Notes: a model not told the origin generated them from the letters alone. DNA of 51,617 nucleotides from Kiritimatiellia bacterium (GCA_016783565.1 JADHWI010000014.1:1-51617), one strand, 5' to 3'. Positions 1 through 9,396 are shown, counted from the stretch's first letter. A program made the numbers and translations.

Positions 1-1
1 T

Positions 2-1975
2 TTCGGTGCCATTTCCTCCCCGGCCTGGTGCCTGATTGCGCTCATTCAGGGACACTCGTTTAACTTCCGTGACTGGAAATGCTACAAGCGCTTAATTTAC
101 GCATTACTCCCCTTTGTTGGTTTTGCCGCTTTAACTGCAGCATACATGGTCGTGCGCGATATATTCGTTCTCAGCGCAGGATCCTACGCAGGAAAAGCAC
201 ACACAAGTTTTATGCTTTTCTCTCCAACGGCAAATGGCCTGGTTTCCTCATCAGCAGAAGGCATAAGCCGCACCCTCTACCTTGGCGGTCTTCTGATCGG
301 AACACTTTGCGCAGGAACACTGCTCATGGTCTATCTCTCCTGGCGCAACAGGTTCAAGGACCGGCACATTGTACTGGCTACGGCTCTTCTCGTCGCAGGG
401 TGCGCAATGTGCATCATTCTGGCCCTGGGTTCAAACGGCCCTGCAAATGGTAAACTATTTAAGCTGTGCAGAACGCTGATCCCCCCCTACTCCATGATAC
501 GCCAGCCCGCAAAAATATTCTGCCTGTTGCCCACGCTTACATCCATAATTGCTGCGGGTATTCTCACTTCAATCTTTTCCCGAAAAAGAGCTTTCATATG
601 GCATGCAGGCGTATGGGCTATCGCCCTGGCGATTGCCATAACCCTGAAAGCTCAAATCACAGCAACCATCTGCCTCCTGGATGGCGAACAACCTGCCTAT
701 GCCGCCGTGACAGAATCAGCGCATTCAAAAGAAAGCATCTCAAGAGCACTTGTGATCCCGCTATGGCCGGGCGACAGCGCAAACTCATCCGTCTATCAGC
801 ATTACGCACTACAGTCACGCGTGCGGATGATCAATGGATACAGCCCCGTATCCCCTGGCGGCTACATCGAAAACGTGTTTATGCGCCTCGAAAGCATCAA
901 CAAGGGATTCCTTCGCGATGACCAGATCTCCTGGCTGCAGAGCCGCGGCATACACCATATCATTCTTCACGAAAATGCCTTCCCGGAGAAAGTAAGCCCT
1001 TTCCCTGTATGTTTTACGCTCAAGCAATTTCTGAATCATCCGCGGCTTGAACTGCTTAAGCAATCCTCAGAGATCTGGACGTTCAAGATCGTAGCGCATC
1101 GCGAAAACACTCCACAAGCAGTGGAAAACTGGAACTATTCTTTCCCGACACGACGATGGCAGGCCTCCCGATGCGCCGATGAAAATGCACGTACGGTTGA
1201 CGACAGCACCGCCGGTAACGGCAAAAGCGTGATCCTGAGCAAGGCGCGCGGAAAACTGATCACCAAACATTCACCACGAGCACCACTTTTTGCCTACGTC
1301 CCATCCCTGCGATGGATGATCCGTGCAAAAGGTGAAGGAACACTGCGCGCGGATATTTTAGTAGGCACCGCGACCAACGCATCGCAGCAGGTCGAAATTC
1401 ATTCACAAGACTGGCAATGGGTCACTATTCCCTTCAAGGCTCATGAGCAATACGATCGTCCTGCCGTATCGTGCCAGGCCGAGAAGGGCTCTGTCACGAT
1501 CGACAGCCTGATCCTGGCAGGAGGCCAATGGCATACACCCACGCACAACACTCCTCTGGAAATTCCCGCCAGTTGCTTCTTTCATGCCGGGTACACGGAT
1601 CTTGATGATAACACTGTTGTTTTACGGCCAAATTACGAGCCCGCCGATGAAATCTTCTACGGGCCACACCTCCCCCTGGAACAAGGACACTACCAGCTCA
1701 CGATGGTGTTCCTGTCCGAGGCTCCTGCCGGAACACAACTTGGTGAACTCTGGATGCATGTGGCTCTCAAACCTTCTCAGCTTCTGGGTCATGTGCGCGC
1801 CGGAGAAAAGGCAACATTTGCTGTTGATGCAGATAATAATCTTCCCGTCCGGTTTGGACTCCAGTACAGTCGCGAAGCTGAAATCAGAATCAAACAGATA
1901 CGGATCGAAAGCATCGACGATGCAACCCAAAGTGCTTCGGATACAACAAAAATCACAACACCTGACACACTATGA
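2..1975 (+). CDS. Large multi-spanning membrane protein, C-terminal part (YfhO/GT39-like), cut by window edge
   Basis: The reading frame is open to the left edge, so the true start lies outside the window; 657 residues are visible. About five hydrophobic segments occupy the first third (roughly residues 35-240), followed by a long soluble, probably periplasmic, part of about 400 residues. The layout of many helices then a large extracytoplasmic tail fits the YfhO or GT39/ArnT-like class of membrane proteins that act on lipid-linked sugars. I see no catalytic motif in the visible part, so this is a weak family guess. The stop overlaps the next gene's ATG by 4 bp (ATGA), so the two are translationally coupled. 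That coupling and the polysaccharide neighbours suggest an envelope-sugar role. Confidence 0.6.
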   Translation, partial: FGAISSPAWCLIALIQGHSFNFRDWKCYKRLIYALLPFVGFAALTAAYMVVRDIFVLSAGSYAGKAHTSFMLFSPTANGLVSSSAEGISRTLYLGGLLIGTLCAGTLLMVYLSWRNRFKDRHIVLATALLVAGCAMCIILALGSNGPANGKLFKLCRTLIPPYSMIRQPAKIFCLLPTLTSIIAAGILTSIFSRKRAFIWHAGVWAIALAIAITLKAQITATICLLDGEQPAYAAVTESAHSKESISRALVIPLWPGDSANSSVYQHYALQSRVRMINGYSPVSPGGYIENVFMRLESINKGFLRDDQISWLQSRGIHHIILHENAFPEKVSPFPVCFTLKQFLNHPRLELLKQSSEIWTFKIVAHRENTPQAVENWNYSFPTRRWQASRCADENARTVDDSTAGNGKSVILSKARGKLITKHSPRAPLFAYVPSLRWMIRAKGEGTLRADILVGTATNASQQVEIHSQDWQWVTIPFKAHEQYDRPAVSCQAEKGSVTIDSLILAGGQWHTPTHNTPLEIPASCFFHAGYTDLDDNTVVLRPNYEPADEIFYGPHLPLEQGHYQLTMVFLSEAPAGTQLGELWMHVALKPSQLLGHVRAGEKATFAVDADNNLPVRFGLQYSREAEIRIKQIRIESIDDATQSASDTTKITTPDTL

Positions 1976-2961
1976 ACGATAAGCCCATTCTTGTGACTGG
2001 CGCCTCCGGCTTCGTTGGCGAACACATGGTTAGACTTCTTCGAAGCAAAGATTTGCCCGTTCGCGCAATGGTGCGAGATAAAGCCAAAGCTGCGCCTCTG
2101 GAAGCCATGGGAGCGGAGATTGTCGTGGCCGACCTGGGTGACGAACAGAGCCTTCGTAAGGCCGTACAAGGGATAGGTTCAATCTATCATATTGCCAGTA
2201 TTTTCAGGCAGGCGGGCTTGCCTGACCAGACCTTTTACGACATCAACAAGGATGGGGTGAGAAGACTGTTTGATGCCGCCATCGATGCAGGTATTGAAAG
2301 AATCATTCATTGTTCCACGGTCGGCGTTCTCGGACATATCGCCAACCCTCCCGGCACAGAAGAAACACCCTATAACCCGGGCGACATTTATCAGCGCACC
2401 AAACTCGAAGGCGAGGAACTCGCCATGCAATACTTCGCATCCGGAAAGATGCGTGGCGCAGTGATCAGACCCGCCATGATCTACGGCCCCGGCGACACCC
2501 GCACCCTCAAGCTATTCAGGATGATTAAAAAGAAAATCTTCTTTTACGTGGGCAAAGGCCAATGCTCAGTTCATTTTATCGATGTGCGCGACCTGGTGCA
2601 GGCTTTCTACCTGGCAATGAACAAGACTGACATCAATGCCGAGCTGTACATTATCTCCGGAGAAAAGGCCGTGCCGCTGCAATACATGGCAAACCAGGTT
2701 GCCGAGCTCCTCGGTGTGCGCCCCCCCTGGCTTCACTTGCCAGTCAAACCCATGCAATGGTTGGGCGACATCTGTGAAGCCATCTGCACACCTCTGCACA
2801 TCCAACCACCCATCTACCGCAGACGCGTTGACTTCTATACCAAGAGTCGACATTTTGACAGCAGCAAAGCCCATAGAGACCTGGGATTTGTGCCGGCACA
2901 AACATTTGAAAAAGAACTCGCCGAAATCATCGGTTGGTATCAAGAAAACCACTGGCTTTAG
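1972..2961 (+). CDS. NAD-dependent epimerase/dehydratase (extended SDR)
   Basis: A 329-aa extended short-chain dehydrogenase/reductase. The N-terminal Rossmann motif TGASGFVG is at residues 9-16. The catalytic pair is visible as Tyr140 and Lys144 in YQRTK, with Ser115/Thr116 upstream in HCSTVGV. Family members interconvert or dehydrate nucleotide sugars, or reduce related carbonyl substrates, in the cytoplasm. Length is typical. The start overlaps the upstream membrane-protein stop by 4 bp, and it sits beside glycosyltransferase and acetyltransferase genes, so a nucleotide-sugar substrate is likely. The exact substrate cannot be read from the sequence; dihydroflavonol-reductase-like or 3-beta-HSD-like members look similar. 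Confidence 0.85.
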   Translation: MNDKPILVTGASGFVGEHMVRLLRSKDLPVRAMVRDKAKAAPLEAMGAEIVVADLGDEQSLRKAVQGIGSIYHIASIFRQAGLPDQTFYDINKDGVRRLFDAAIDAGIERIIHCSTVGVLGHIANPPGTEETPYNPGDIYQRTKLEGEELAMQYFASGKMRGAVIRPAMIYGPGDTRTLKLFRMIKKKIFFYVGKGQCSVHFIDVRDLVQAFYLAMNKTDINAELYIISGEKAVPLQYMANQVAELLGVRPPWLHLPVKPMQWLGDICEAICTPLHIQPPIYRRRVDFYTKSRHFDSSKAHRDLGFVPAQTFEKELAEIIGWYQENHWL

Positions 2962-2996
2962 ACAGACGCGACAGAACCTGGCTCTTTATCCATATT

Positions 2997-4358
2997 ATGC
3001 ACTCTGATTATCACGACATCTCACCGACACAGCTCGGAGCGGCATTCACCGATCACGACTTGTGCGCCCGAACCGGCACATGCGTGGGGATTTGCCCCAC
3101 AGATGCACTCAGCCTGAACGAGGCAGGATTTCCAGTTCTGGCTCCGGAGAAATGCACCCGTTGCGGAAAGTGCGGACAAGTCTGCCCGGGAAAAAGCGTC
3201 CACTTCGAAGCGCTTACACAGACATGCTTCCCGAACGCGGACCCGGACTGCGGATTTGACGGACACGTGCATTCCACGCTCATTGCACACTCCACCGATG
3301 ATACACTTCGAGAAGGGGGCTCCGGCGGCGGGATTGCAACCACCATTCTTGACGACCTGCTTGAGCAGGAAATTGTGGATGGTTGCCTCGTAACCAAAAT
3401 GGATCCCAACAAACCATGGCGGGGTATCCCGTTCGTGGCCACAACCCGAGAAGAACTCAAGGCATCACAAGGATCAAAATATCTCGTCATTCCACTGAAT
3501 GCTATTTTACAGGAACTCCAGTCACGCCCCGGTAAATTTGCGTTGGCCGCCCTGCCTTGCCAGATACATGGTATTCGCAAAGCCGCTGAAACCATCCCCT
3601 GGGTCCGAGAAAAAATACATCTGATTGTCGGACTCTTCTGCGGCGGGGCGCTTGAACCGGACATCGTTCCGGATATGCTTAGAACCAAGAAGATCGATCC
3701 GCAAAGCATCGGCGACTTCCAGTTCCGTGGAGGAGAGTGGCCTGGAAGCATACGGGCCATACTCAAGGATGGCTCAACCAGAAAACTTCACTACAGTAAT
3801 TACAAAGACGGCGCGTACAACTACGTCATAGGCCTTTACCTTCCAAAACGATGCCAGACCTGCATCGATGGCTCTTCAGAATTCTCGGATGTTTCCATCA
3901 GTGATGCGTGGACAAAAGATGAACAGGGCGAATACAAATATCGCAAAAGTTCGCGCATTCTGACGCGCACCGCCATTGGAGAACAGGTGGTGCGGGATGC
4001 CGCAGCACGTAACCGACTGGAGTTGCTGGATGTCTCAAAAGATCCCAGTCATCGAACCCATCGGATGCAGACAAAACGCAAAGGGATCACCGCAGCTATC
4101 CGGGTGGCACGATTGAAAAGCGCAGGCACCATCACACCCGAATATGATCGAACATGCCCCCCTGTCACGTTCATGGAACGCGTTAACGAACGCCTCGTCA
4201 CCAGCGTCCTGAACCTGGCCGAGTCACCGACATTTCGCTACACGCTACTTAAAACACTCACATCGCGCGCAGCCATTCCCCTGATTACACTGCGGCTTTT
4301 CTTGAAGAAACGAAAATACAAAAGGCGTGCGCAACACCGTAGTTCCAACCAGCAATAG
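2997..4358 (+). CDS. Fe-S protein of the coenzyme F420 hydrogenase/dehydrogenase beta subunit family
   Basis: A 453-aa protein with an N-terminal ferredoxin-like region and then a FrhB/FdhB-type flavin-binding body. The second Fe-S motif is canonical: Cys53, 56, 59, then Cys63-Pro. The first reads Cys23-x5-Cys29-x3-Cys33-Pro, with Thr26 where the second Cys is expected. I chose the ATG at 2997 because an upstream in-frame ATG at 2934 lies inside the preceding gene and adds residues unlike the family; neither has a strong ribosome site. Proteins of this family in bacterial polysaccharide loci often sit with pyruvyltransferases and sugar enzymes, with unknown redox roles. It likely uses ferredoxin or flavin rather than F420 itself (inference). 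Confidence 0.8.
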   Translation: MHSDYHDISPTQLGAAFTDHDLCARTGTCVGICPTDALSLNEAGFPVLAPEKCTRCGKCGQVCPGKSVHFEALTQTCFPNADPDCGFDGHVHSTLIAHSTDDTLREGGSGGGIATTILDDLLEQEIVDGCLVTKMDPNKPWRGIPFVATTREELKASQGSKYLVIPLNAILQELQSRPGKFALAALPCQIHGIRKAAETIPWVREKIHLIVGLFCGGALEPDIVPDMLRTKKIDPQSIGDFQFRGGEWPGSIRAILKDGSTRKLHYSNYKDGAYNYVIGLYLPKRCQTCIDGSSEFSDVSISDAWTKDEQGEYKYRKSSRILTRTAIGEQVVRDAAARNRLELLDVSKDPSHRTHRMQTKRKGITAAIRVARLKSAGTITPEYDRTCPPVTFMERVNERLVTSVLNLAESPTFRYTLLKTLTSRAAIPLITLRLFLKKRKYKRRAQHRSSNQQ

Positions 4359-4387
4359 CGACGGAAAACAATACCAGCAATAATTTG

Positions 4388-5131
4388 TCAGCGAGACCGT
4401 GCAACGCGAGCAGGGGAACCATACGACACGCTGTACGGCGGCAGATCCGTCTTCACAAGTGAATTCGCGCCCACAATAGCACCCTCTCCGATGTTCACCC
4501 CATCCAGGACCGTAGTATGCGCGCCGATCCATGCGCCATTCCCAACCACTATACCACCGCGTTCTGTGCAGCCCTGGTTTAAGATCGGGACATCCTTCCT
4601 GTCAAAATTATGAGATCCCCCTCCACATAAATATGCGTAGGCACCGATAAGAACATCATGACCAAGCGTTAATTCACTGTCTGTCGCCACAATGCAGTTC
4701 GAGCCAATACGTGTGCCGTCCCCTACAGTCAGGGCGCGGCCGCGAGTTCGAATAATGGTGTTGCAGCCTGCAAAAACGTTATTCCCGATTTGAATATGCC
4801 CCTCATCCCGCATGGCCGATAATACACAGCGATCATCAATCACAACGTTATCACCCAACCCCAGTCGACGAGCACCACGGATCGAAACATGAGACCCAAT
4901 GGTCACATTCCGCCCGACACGCTCAAAAATAAAACGATAAAACATGCGGCGCAATGCAAGGCCGACAATACCAGGCCAACCTGCCAGCATAGACGTGATC
5001 AGCTCATACCGAAAAACCGTCAACATGGATGAACTCCCCGCAAACAAGTTCCCGTATTGCCGGAACCGGCTGCTGGATGCAGCTCGAGAAACGACATCAA
5101 GCGGGGTACTCTCTTGCTCAGCATTCGTCAT
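4388..5131 (-). CDS. Hexapeptide-repeat (LbH) acyltransferase, WbbJ/WcaF type
   Basis: A 247-aa protein. Its C-terminal two thirds are left-handed beta-helix hexapeptide repeats ([LIV]GxxxxI pattern, for example IGSHVSI, IGNNVFAG, IGAYAYL, IGAHTTV, IGEGAIVG). Such enzymes O-acetylate sugars using acetyl-CoA. His in GGGSHNFD is a candidate catalytic residue. The ATG at 5131 is preceded by GGAGG at good spacing, so I prefer it to an upstream start at 5167. It overlaps the end of the upstream flippase-like gene by 14 bp and is probably cotranscribed. Context supports decoration of a surface polysaccharide; serine acetyltransferase is less likely because the N-terminal helical domain is different. 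Confidence 0.83.
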   Translation of the reverse strand: MTNAEQESTPLDVVSRAASSSRFRQYGNLFAGSSSMLTVFRYELITSMLAGWPGIVGLALRRMFYRFIFERVGRNVTIGSHVSIRGARRLGLGDNVVIDDRCVLSAMRDEGHIQIGNNVFAGCNTIIRTRGRALTVGDGTRIGSNCIVATDSELTLGHDVLIGAYAYLCGGGSHNFDRKDVPILNQGCTERGGIVVGNGAWIGAHTTVLDGVNIGEGAIVGANSLVKTDLPPYSVSYGSPARVARSR

Positions 5132-6155
5132 GATTGCATGCCTCCCTGTTCCAAATAAAACAGCCACACCCGATAAACCCCAGAACCAAAATCTTAACGC
5201 GCAGCAACAGCCCCATCAACAAAGCTGCAGGCGCAGACACACCGACGAGAGAAAAGTAATAGACATACACACCCTCCGCAAAGCCAAAACCACCCGGCAA
5301 AAGCGGAATCATCCCCAAAAACATTGCCGCAGGAAGTACTGCAAAACATGCAGCACCATCCGGCTGAACATCAAAAGCCGCAAAGGCCACCATCACATTG
5401 ACAAAGGTTAAGAAATAAAAAGCACAGGAAAGAAACAATATCAACCAAACGGCTTTTGTTGACAAGCCGCTCATGGAAACCAAGAGCCGCTCATGAAAAA
5501 TGCTCATCTTTGTGAACACAATGCGTTGAAACCGCACGACAAGAGAGGAGGACTTATGCTCGCCGTCCATCGCCTCAGTTGCGCCCCCTTCTTCCCTTCT
5601 GTCACACTCCCCGCCCCTGGCCCATGTTCCCGCAGATCGGAATATTTTTAAAAATGCTGAAGCCGCAAGGCATGCCAACAGAAAAACAGCTCCCGCAACG
5701 GCCACCTGTATACGCAAACTCCTATACAAATGCCATTGAAAGAGGGGGGCAAGAATCACGAGCAGCAACAAAACCACCACCCCGGAGACTCGTTCAAGAA
5801 AAACGCTAACCGCCGCCCGACTTTGACTATCAATACGCTTGCCCAGCATGCATGAACGCGCGACATCACCTCCGACATTGGACGGCAGTACGTTTGTAAA
5901 GAAATAGCCGACAAAATACATTTTCAACAGTTCGCGAAACCTGACCCGATATCCCTCATAACGAATGATCATCATCCACTTGAGGCAACTCATCGAAACC
6001 ATGATAAAAGAAAGACAGAACGACAGAACGACATACCCGGGACGCACCTCCCGCATGGCAGCAAGAAGCGACCCCCATGAGACACGTGAGATCAAAAACG
6101 CCAAAAGCGCAATCCCACACATCAACTTAACATATGGCACCCATCGCTTCTTCAT
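5118..6155 (-). CDS. Lysylphosphatidylglycerol-synthase-TM family membrane protein (UPF0104/YbhN-like)
   Basis: A 345-aa integral membrane protein with about eight hydrophobic segments. It carries family-typical signatures: NVLPSNVGGDVAR near residue 90 and FLERVSG near residue 120. The family (PF03706) includes the flippase domain of MprF, AglD-type proteins and YbhN, found in lipid or polysaccharide loci. The start at 6155 has AGGGA just upstream; a longer frame to 6293 would add a Cys-rich leader unlike the family. It has no aminoacyl-transfer domain, so it is a stand-alone TM version. Transport or flipping of a lipid-linked sugar is an inference from context. Confidence 0.8.
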   Translation of the reverse strand: MKKRWVPYVKLMCGIALLAFLISRVSWGSLLAAMREVRPGYVVLSFCLSFIMVSMSCLKWMMIIRYEGYRVRFRELLKMYFVGYFFTNVLPSNVGGDVARSCMLGKRIDSQSRAAVSVFLERVSGVVVLLLLVILAPLFQWHLYRSLRIQVAVAGAVFLLACLAASAFLKIFRSAGTWARGGECDRREEGGATEAMDGEHKSSSLVVRFQRIVFTKMSIFHERLLVSMSGLSTKAVWLILFLSCAFYFLTFVNVMVAFAAFDVQPDGAACFAVLPAAMFLGMIPLLPGGFGFAEGVYVYYFSLVGVSAPAALLMGLLLRVKILVLGFIGCGCFIWNREACNHDEC

Positions 6156-6472
6156 TCGTTCCCTGAAAAGTCCATTTGATTTAACCGCGAAACATTGACA
6201 CGCATATCTTAGCGAGGGTAGGTGATCACCTGACTCAAAGCAACCACATATACACGGCGCACAGAAGGCACCGCAGGCAGCAAAGCAAACCACAATTCAT
6301 GAGGCCAGGATTACAAAGAAAATCCTATTTCATACGAACGGTGAACAAATCCTGCTGAACGAAGAAAGATAGCTAGATAAGGCCATCGCATCTATGCAAC
6401 AGTATAGCGTGATTGGCACTTGCCGTTCGTCACGACATAGATACTTTAAGATAGCTCAATGGATAAGATATT
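6156..6472. other. Intergenic region between divergent genes
   Basis: This 317-bp gap separates the minus-strand flippase-like gene from the plus-strand GT2. It contains a perfect 12-bp palindrome AGGTGATCACCT at 6220-6231, which could be an operator, and short A/T-rich stretches. TTGCCG-N16-TACTTT upstream of the GT2 is a weak sigma-70-like candidate. No small gene with a ribosome site and no RNA fold stood out. Confidence 0.3.
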
Positions 6473-7291
6473 ATGAGAGCACGGATTTCAGCCTGCGTTA
6501 CCGCCGGAAATGAAGAGAGGAACATTCGACGTTGCCTGGAAAGCATCCGGTGGTGCGACGAAATTGTGGTCGTCGATAGCTTCAGCACCGATCGCACTGT
6601 CGAAATCTGCCGTGAATACACTGACCGCGTTTACGAACATCGCTGGCTCGGATATATCGGCCAAAAGAATCTCGCAAAGGACATCGCACGCGAAGAATGG
6701 GTCCTGTTTCTCGATGCCGATGAAGAAGTGTCTCCTGCCTTGCGGGACGAAATCCTCGAAGAATTTAATTCCGGCCGCTGTAAAGACATTGCCGGTTACG
6801 AATTCCCGCGAATGGTACATTTTCTCGGCCGCTGGATTCGACATGGCGACTGGTATCCCGATGTAAAACTACGCCTTTTCCGAAAAGAAAAAGGTCAGTG
6901 CGGCGGTTCTGAACCTCACGACCGAATTATCGTGGATGGCGCGGTCAAACGATTGAAAAACTGCATGTTCCACTACACGTATGAGAACATTTCAGACCAG
7001 GTCATCACCATGGATCGCTTTTCAAGCATCACGGCTGTTGGGCACTATCAGAACGGACGACAATTTCATATTTCAGATCTACTTTTTCGCCCAGGCTTCC
7101 GGGTGTTTCGTGGTTACATCCTCAAAGGTGGATTTCTTGATGGCCTGCCAGGCTTTATCGTGGCCATCACAACAGGATTTGCCGTATTCGTCAAATACGC
7201 CAAACTCTGGGAACAACAAATCACAAAAAAGACCAAAGCGAGTCAACCTCAGGACGAAGCAAAAAAAGACGATGGGGCTAAAACGACCTGA
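6473..7291 (+). CDS. Glycosyltransferase family 2, WaaE/KdtX-like
   Basis: A 272-aa GT2 enzyme with the GT-A fold signatures DSFSTDRT (Asp35) and the metal-binding DAD at residues 81-83. The stretch following the first motif (EYTDRVYEHRW, then GYIGQKN) is characteristic of the WaaE/KdtX lipopolysaccharide-core beta-1,4-glucosyltransferase group. One hydrophobic segment near residues 222-240 suggests peripheral membrane attachment. It likely transfers a hexose from a nucleotide sugar to an LPS core or related glycolipid at the inner face of the inner membrane. It has no strong Shine-Dalgarno sequence (GGATAAGATATT precedes the ATG). It is convergent with, and nearly abuts, the minus-strand gene ending at 7293. 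Confidence 0.87.
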   Translation: MRARISACVTAGNEERNIRRCLESIRWCDEIVVVDSFSTDRTVEICREYTDRVYEHRWLGYIGQKNLAKDIAREEWVLFLDADEEVSPALRDEILEEFNSGRCKDIAGYEFPRMVHFLGRWIRHGDWYPDVKLRLFRKEKGQCGGSEPHDRIIVDGAVKRLKNCMFHYTYENISDQVITMDRFSSITAVGHYQNGRQFHISDLLFRPGFRVFRGYILKGGFLDGLPGFIVAITTGFAVFVKYAKLWEQQITKKTKASQPQDEAKKDDGAKTT

Positions 7292-7292
7292 G

Positions 7293-8045
7293 TCACGCCT
7301 TTGCGTTTTCTCTCAGCCGCTGCAACATCAGGACAGGGCCGCTACGACGACCTAGCGTATGCGCCGATCCGCTTTGCAGCAATTCACGCAAAGACGTCAG
7401 CGGCCTCTGCTTGTCAAAAGCCCCCTCCAGTACGGTCGCATATGTACCCGCCCTCACCTCCTCGCCAGCAAACGGCAACGGATCAGATCCAGCCAAAACC
7501 GTATACCCACGACGTCGGGCCGCACGCATCAGAAGCGGTTCCGGCCAACAAGTTGCACGCAGGGTTGTATCCCCAAGCGCGAGTTGCCCCGGACCGTACA
7601 ATGCGATGAGTGATGCCACAACCTTGCCACGACCAAAGAACCACTTCCCGGGCGCCCACCCCACAACCGGCACTCCATTGGCAGCCAACACGGATTTAAC
7701 GGTGTCACTTGCGGTCTGCCCATCAGCAATGATTTCTGATGTGGCAAGCGCTAGAATCTCAATGCGTTCGCGCGTCACAATCTGCCGCCCCGACACGATG
7801 TAGACCGCCGCCCCGTCTTCGCGTGTCGCCACATGACAACCTGACTCTACTGATGGCCCAATCGTCCATGCACCCAACCGTCCCCTGAGATCGTCAAATG
7901 CCTGCACCCCTTTGCCTTCTGTCAGAAAAGCTACCTGTACTGCACCAGGCACCAAAGCAGACAGACGAGCCTGGAGCCCATCAAGAAGACGAGCCACATC
8001 ATAACACGAATACACGTGAACATGCGTATCAGCAATAACCGTCAT
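7293..8045 (-). CDS. Uncharacterised protein with N-terminal HxH motif (PHP/amidohydrolase-like)
   Basis: A 250-aa protein of unknown function. It begins MTVIADTHVHVY; a DTHxH start is typical of PHP or amidohydrolase metal sites. Later motifs VVGWAPGKWFFGRGK, LGDTT and LAGSDPLPF could supply further metal or phosphate contacts. The start at 8045 has AGGGA upstream and overlaps the GT4 stop by 17 bp, so the two genes are coupled. No signal peptide or membrane segment is present. Pairing with a glycosyltransferase suggests a role in polysaccharide metabolism or its control, but I do not recognise an assigned family. Confidence 0.65.
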   Translation of the reverse strand: MTVIADTHVHVYSCYDVARLLDGLQARLSALVPGAVQVAFLTEGKGVQAFDDLRGRLGAWTIGPSVESGCHVATREDGAAVYIVSGRQIVTRERIEILALATSEIIADGQTASDTVKSVLAANGVPVVGWAPGKWFFGRGKVVASLIALYGPGQLALGDTTLRATCWPEPLLMRAARRRGYTVLAGSDPLPFAGEEVRAGTYATVLEGAFDKQRPLTSLRELLQSGSAHTLGRRSGPVLMLQRLRENAKA

Positions 8046-9231
8046 CGTTTCCCTGTTCGTCAATGAGACCTGCGTAGCATTCACCCAATCGTCTCTTATA
8101 TTCCTCAAAATTGTACAAGGCATCAATCCGTTTGCGTCCCTGCAATGCCAAGTGCATACGGCGTTCATCATCCTTTAATACCGCAATAATACCGGCAGTA
8201 AAATCTTTTGTTGTAACGGGCCGAAGCTCGGCTACATCCTCATCCAAAAGCAAGCGGTTGGCTTCTGTATCCGTCGCCACAATAGCTCGAGCTGCCTTCA
8301 TATAGTCGAGAAGCTTGAGCGGCGCGTTAATTCCGGCAAGACGAGGCGACAACAGGACATCTGCGGCAGCCAGAAAATGAGGCAACTGCTCCGGTGACAT
8401 CTTATCTGCAAACGTTACCCTATCCGCATATCCCAGATCTTCCAGATGCTCTATTCTTGCATGTACGTCCTCTTCATCGGCGCCCACAATCACAAAACGC
8501 GTCCTGGCACAACAACGGCACACGGGCGCTATTGAATCAAAAATCAAATCCACGCCTTGATAAGGGGCAAAAGAACCAACATACATCACCAGTCGTTCGT
8601 CTGGCGTCTTTTGCAGACGTCGCCTGATCATTGTCGCCTGGTCTTGATCCGGCTCCACACGGGAAGATGGGATATCAAAAATATGATGCACATGATCAGT
8701 CCCTCGCAGTTCGCTAGCTTGTCGGGCAAGGCCTTCGCCAGTGGCGATTACAGCATCCGCCCGTCGCGTAGCAAACCGTTCTACCCGCGCATACACCCCC
8801 ATGATAACACCCCGCATACCTCCCTTGCGATGCGAGGCGGGATCAGCATGCCTCTCGTACACCAGCTTCGCACCGGCGACCCGGGCAATGCCCATCCCCA
8901 ACACACCCGCTTCTTCAATACCATGCACCACGTCATAATGAATCTTCTTTGCCATTCGCCGCGCTTTCCAATACAACCCGATATCTAAAATGGTCTTCTC
9001 GGCCGACGGGCCCACACGCAAATCTTTCAGACGCAGAAAATTCGGTGCGCGAACGATGCGAACATCATGAATGGTGCGGTCCTCACCAAAAGGCATAACC
9101 AGCAGGTCGACTTCATAACCCAACTCACTCAAAGCCTGGACATTGTAGGCCACACGAATGGGTGAGCCATGCCACTTAAAAAAAGGCTGCGGAGCCATCA
9201 TCAACACACGATGTTTTCGATGAGTCTTCAC
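8029..9231 (-). CDS. Glycosyltransferase family 4
   Basis: A 400-aa GT-B enzyme. The N-terminal half has a glycine-rich substrate-binding start (WHGSPIRV), and the C-terminal half has the GT4 nucleotide-sugar domain with VMYVGSFAPYQG near residue 220 and the downstream loop LSPRLAGINAPLKLLDYM, where the family's EX7E region lies. The first Glu of that motif seems replaced (AGINAPLKL), so catalytic competence deserves checking. The start is GTG at 9231 with no clear ribosome site. It likely transfers a hexose to a lipid-linked acceptor in the cytoplasm. It precedes the HxH hypothetical in a two-gene unit. Confidence 0.83.
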   Translation of the reverse strand: MKTHRKHRVLMMAPQPFFKWHGSPIRVAYNVQALSELGYEVDLLVMPFGEDRTIHDVRIVRAPNFLRLKDLRVGPSAEKTILDIGLYWKARRMAKKIHYDVVHGIEEAGVLGMGIARVAGAKLVYERHADPASHRKGGMRGVIMGVYARVERFATRRADAVIATGEGLARQASELRGTDHVHHIFDIPSSRVEPDQDQATMIRRRLQKTPDERLVMYVGSFAPYQGVDLIFDSIAPVCRCCARTRFVIVGADEEDVHARIEHLEDLGYADRVTFADKMSPEQLPHFLAAADVLLSPRLAGINAPLKLLDYMKAARAIVATDTEANRLLLDEDVAELRPVTTKDFTAGIIAVLKDDERRMHLALQGRKRIDALYNFEEYKRRLGECYAGLIDEQGNDDGYC

Positions 9232-9396
9232 AGAGGAACATATACCATGCTTTCCCCTCCGAATTCACGCTAAAAGTCCACAACTGCACCGATCATCCAC
9301 GCTTTGTTCCGCACTGCATCAGGACATCATCCTTGCCGATGCAGTCACAGCGCGTTATCGTGAAGTGAACGTTAATAAACACCTGTACGACAGACT

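Noticed and set aside
6156-6293. N-terminal extension of the flippase-like protein, rich in Cys
   Set aside because: ATG 6155 has its own AGGGA and matches the family start; the extension has no support.
6413-6430. TTGGCAC upstream of the GT2, resembling a -24 element
   Set aside because: The base pair 10 bp after GG is TC, not GC, so the -12 half is missing.
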